Of a DNA stretch of 64,000 bases, positions 62,393-64,000 are shown piece by piece. The DNA lies in NCBI GenBank assembly GCA_964023205.1, contig OZ026847.1:12593182-12657181 (forward strand), read 5' to 3'. Below the pieces are notes generated by a model. It had not been told where the DNA came from and searched no databases. It saw only the letters and a program-made list of their open reading frames with translations. The position numbers and the translations under genes are program-made. Each line of letters starts with the position of its first letter. The stretch's first letter is position 1. Source of the DNA: Lutraria lutraria. Lineage: Eukaryota > Mollusca > Bivalvia > Venerida > Mactridae.

Positions 62393-62753
62393 AGTCCCAT
62401 AAGTTTATAAATTTATCAGTCGTAATAGTTTCTGTCTGTCCTATAACCAAGGAACCCGGTGTGTTTTCCTCCCGTGCATACTTTATGGCAAGAAAACATG
62501 TTTCCGAAACCACTTTCGTATTTTTTTCAATCTATTTATAGAACAGCTGTGTTTTTCCGTAGTCATTTTATGCACACGGCATGAAGTGACGTCACGCGCT
62601 CTATATATTTCAAATTTACAAAAGCAAACTTCACAGCGAAATGAGTGTTTTTAGAAGAAAAAGGACTCGTTTCGTTGGTAAAAAATATTTTAATAATATA
62701 AGCAGTTGCTTGTTTTTTGTATATATAATCTATAGCAAAAAGCTAATGGGGCT
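62393..62753 (+). mobile_element. TTAA MITE with CRE palindrome, copy 3
   Basis: TTAA at 62,389-62,392 and 62,754-62,757. Ends AGTCCCATAAGTTTATAAAT and the complement of AGCCCCATTAGCTTTTTGCT. Internal blocks as in copy 2, including AGTGACGTCACGCGCTC (TGACGTCA at 62,587-62,594). It shares its left TTAA with the end of the family K element. Confidence 0.9.
62587..62594. promoter_or_regulatory. CRE-like palindrome TGACGTCA in MITE copy 3
   Basis: Same element position as in copies 1 and 2. Function untested. Confidence 0.5.
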
Positions 62754-63115
62754 TTAAGTTAATGCTCATAATGTGTAACTTTTTCTTCGAGCATGTCTTC
62801 ATGTATGATATATTACATTCTGCATAAGTTGAGTATGCAAAGAGGCAGGTAATGTGGACTATATAATATTATGCTAATTGCTTAACTACTTTTGGTGATC
62901 AGATGGGAAACATAATTATATCAAAATAAAGCACATGGAACGGTAACAACTGTAGCATCTGCATAGAGGGTGTAGAAAAGCGTTCGTAGTACTTAAGTCC
63001 GCATTAAAATTCATGCGCTAGCTATCGTTCGTTTTCCAAAACTCACCGTACAAAGAAATTCTACTTTTGACTGCTCTGTAGTTCCGAACAATAGCAGAAC
63101 CCTCAGAGCTTTGAT

Positions 63116-64000
63116 GTAGAATGTGTAAGACATTTATTTTTCAAATATTAACAAATAATTTAACCGTCCGTATGTCGATACATGGCTAAATGTTATTTAC
63201 ATGTTATGACTATATCGACTAAAATTCGTATTTATTTGTATTTGTCCCATTTTTGGATTTGTTTATTTTTAGTACCACACCTACTCTTTGCATCTTTGTC
63301 CAAATTTAAAAAAAAAACATGGCATATTTAAAGAAATATTTTTTTGCACATGAAATTTTTTTTTTGTAGAAATGATTTATTTCTTGTTTTCATTTTGAAC
63401 CCATACAATTTTACAATGTGACTTTTAGCAACTAGTGATCATTGCTTTTATCATATTTTTTCATCTAACAAACGCATGCGCATAAAATAGACTCTCCATT
63501 TCACCAAAGCCAAAGTTGCACATTTGTTCAAACAACTATAACCAGTGCCACTGTGTGGGACATCCTATAGATAAGACTTAGATAAAAAACGTCATCAAAT
63601 ATATAATAAATTAAACAAGATGTGAAAATATAAGATACGTTCACCGTCTAGATTTTCGACTATAACAGTATGAATTTTGTACATATGGAGTTTTGTTAGG
63701 CCAGATTTTCTAAATTGCTTTAAAATTTATTGTATACCAACATATGTATTGCCGACGGTTTGCGTACCAATCATAGTCTTTAACATTCAGTACATTACCG
63801 ATCCAACCCATTAAGTAATGAGTAAGTGTCTACTCACTCACGGTATATGCATATCTATGGTGGGGACCTGGCGACTTTGTGTAAAACATCTCCAGAAACG
63901 AAAAGTTTCCATTTTCAGCCCAAAACATTCTTGGGAGGGAGGTCTGTCAATTCATTTCTTGCTCTTATCTTTTTTATTGTCACGTGAATCTTAGGTTTAT
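63116..64000. other. Non-coding right edge, nothing recognised
   Basis: AT-rich with several A and T homopolymer runs. No gene or matched repeat. Confidence 0.5.

Larger units (their letters stand above)
60077..63115 (+). mobile_element. Family G element, copy 4, split by nested insertions
   Basis: 5' part 60,077-60,519 (TTGTTGTTCGGTGCGAACAA to AGTTTTAATCGATTAA) and 3' part 62,758-63,115 (TAATGCTCATAATGTGTAAC-like start to CAGAACCCTCAGAGCTTTGA) join seamlessly against copies 1 and 2. The break is at a TTAA and holds a family K element plus a TTAA MITE. Confidence 0.88.

Overview
This window is AT-rich animal nuclear DNA, most likely from a mollusc and probably a bivalve. The evidence is spliced exons with GT-AG borders, tRNA-headed SINEs of types I associate with molluscs, a decayed jockey/CR1-like retrotransposon, several TTAA-targeting non-autonomous DNA elements and a rhodopsin-class neuropeptide-type receptor gene. 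The species assignment is inference. There are no operons, CRISPR arrays or other prokaryotic features.

Layout. 0-33 kb is mostly unique-looking non-coding DNA. It holds a coding-like minus-strand ORF at the left edge with one nonsense codon, reverse-transcriptase remnants (about 4.27-5.63 kb and a weaker one near 12.1 kb), fold-back MITEs (1.3, 2.6 and 24.0 kb), a perfect 35-bp hairpin (7.2 kb), SINEs (6.5, 16.4, 17.6 and 31.1 kb), a family K element carrying a nested TTAA MITE (26.4-27.5 kb) and a family G element (30.2-31.0 kb).

33.0-54.3 kb is a direct tandem segmental duplication. Unit A (about 33.03-44.32 kb) carries an intact three-exon receptor gene. Its 359-residue protein resembles the myosuppressin/FMRFamide receptor (DMSR-like, Srw-type) group. 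Unit B (about 45.22-54.29 kb) carries a broken copy: exon 1 is frameshifted, most of exon 2 (TM3) is deleted and exon 3 ends after TM4. Several mobile elements sit in A but not B, so B supplies paralogous empty sites.

54.3-64 kb is a repeat yard. It has a TTAA MITE, a cluster of partial repeat units (family Z) in which a roughly 20-bp minisatellite has expanded in one copy, a minus-strand family G element, an A/C-rich repeat tract, and a nest at 60.1-63.1 kb. In that nest a family G element is split by a family K element, which is itself split by a 951-bp hAT-like element with perfect 8-bp target duplications, with a TTAA MITE abutting K.

The only confidently functional gene I see is the receptor. 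I found no convincing new multi-gene system. The most informative novelty is the set of TTAA elements (including a MITE family that carries a conserved perfect TGACGTCA palindrome) and the insertion histories readable from paralogous copies. K, G and Z are labels coined here.
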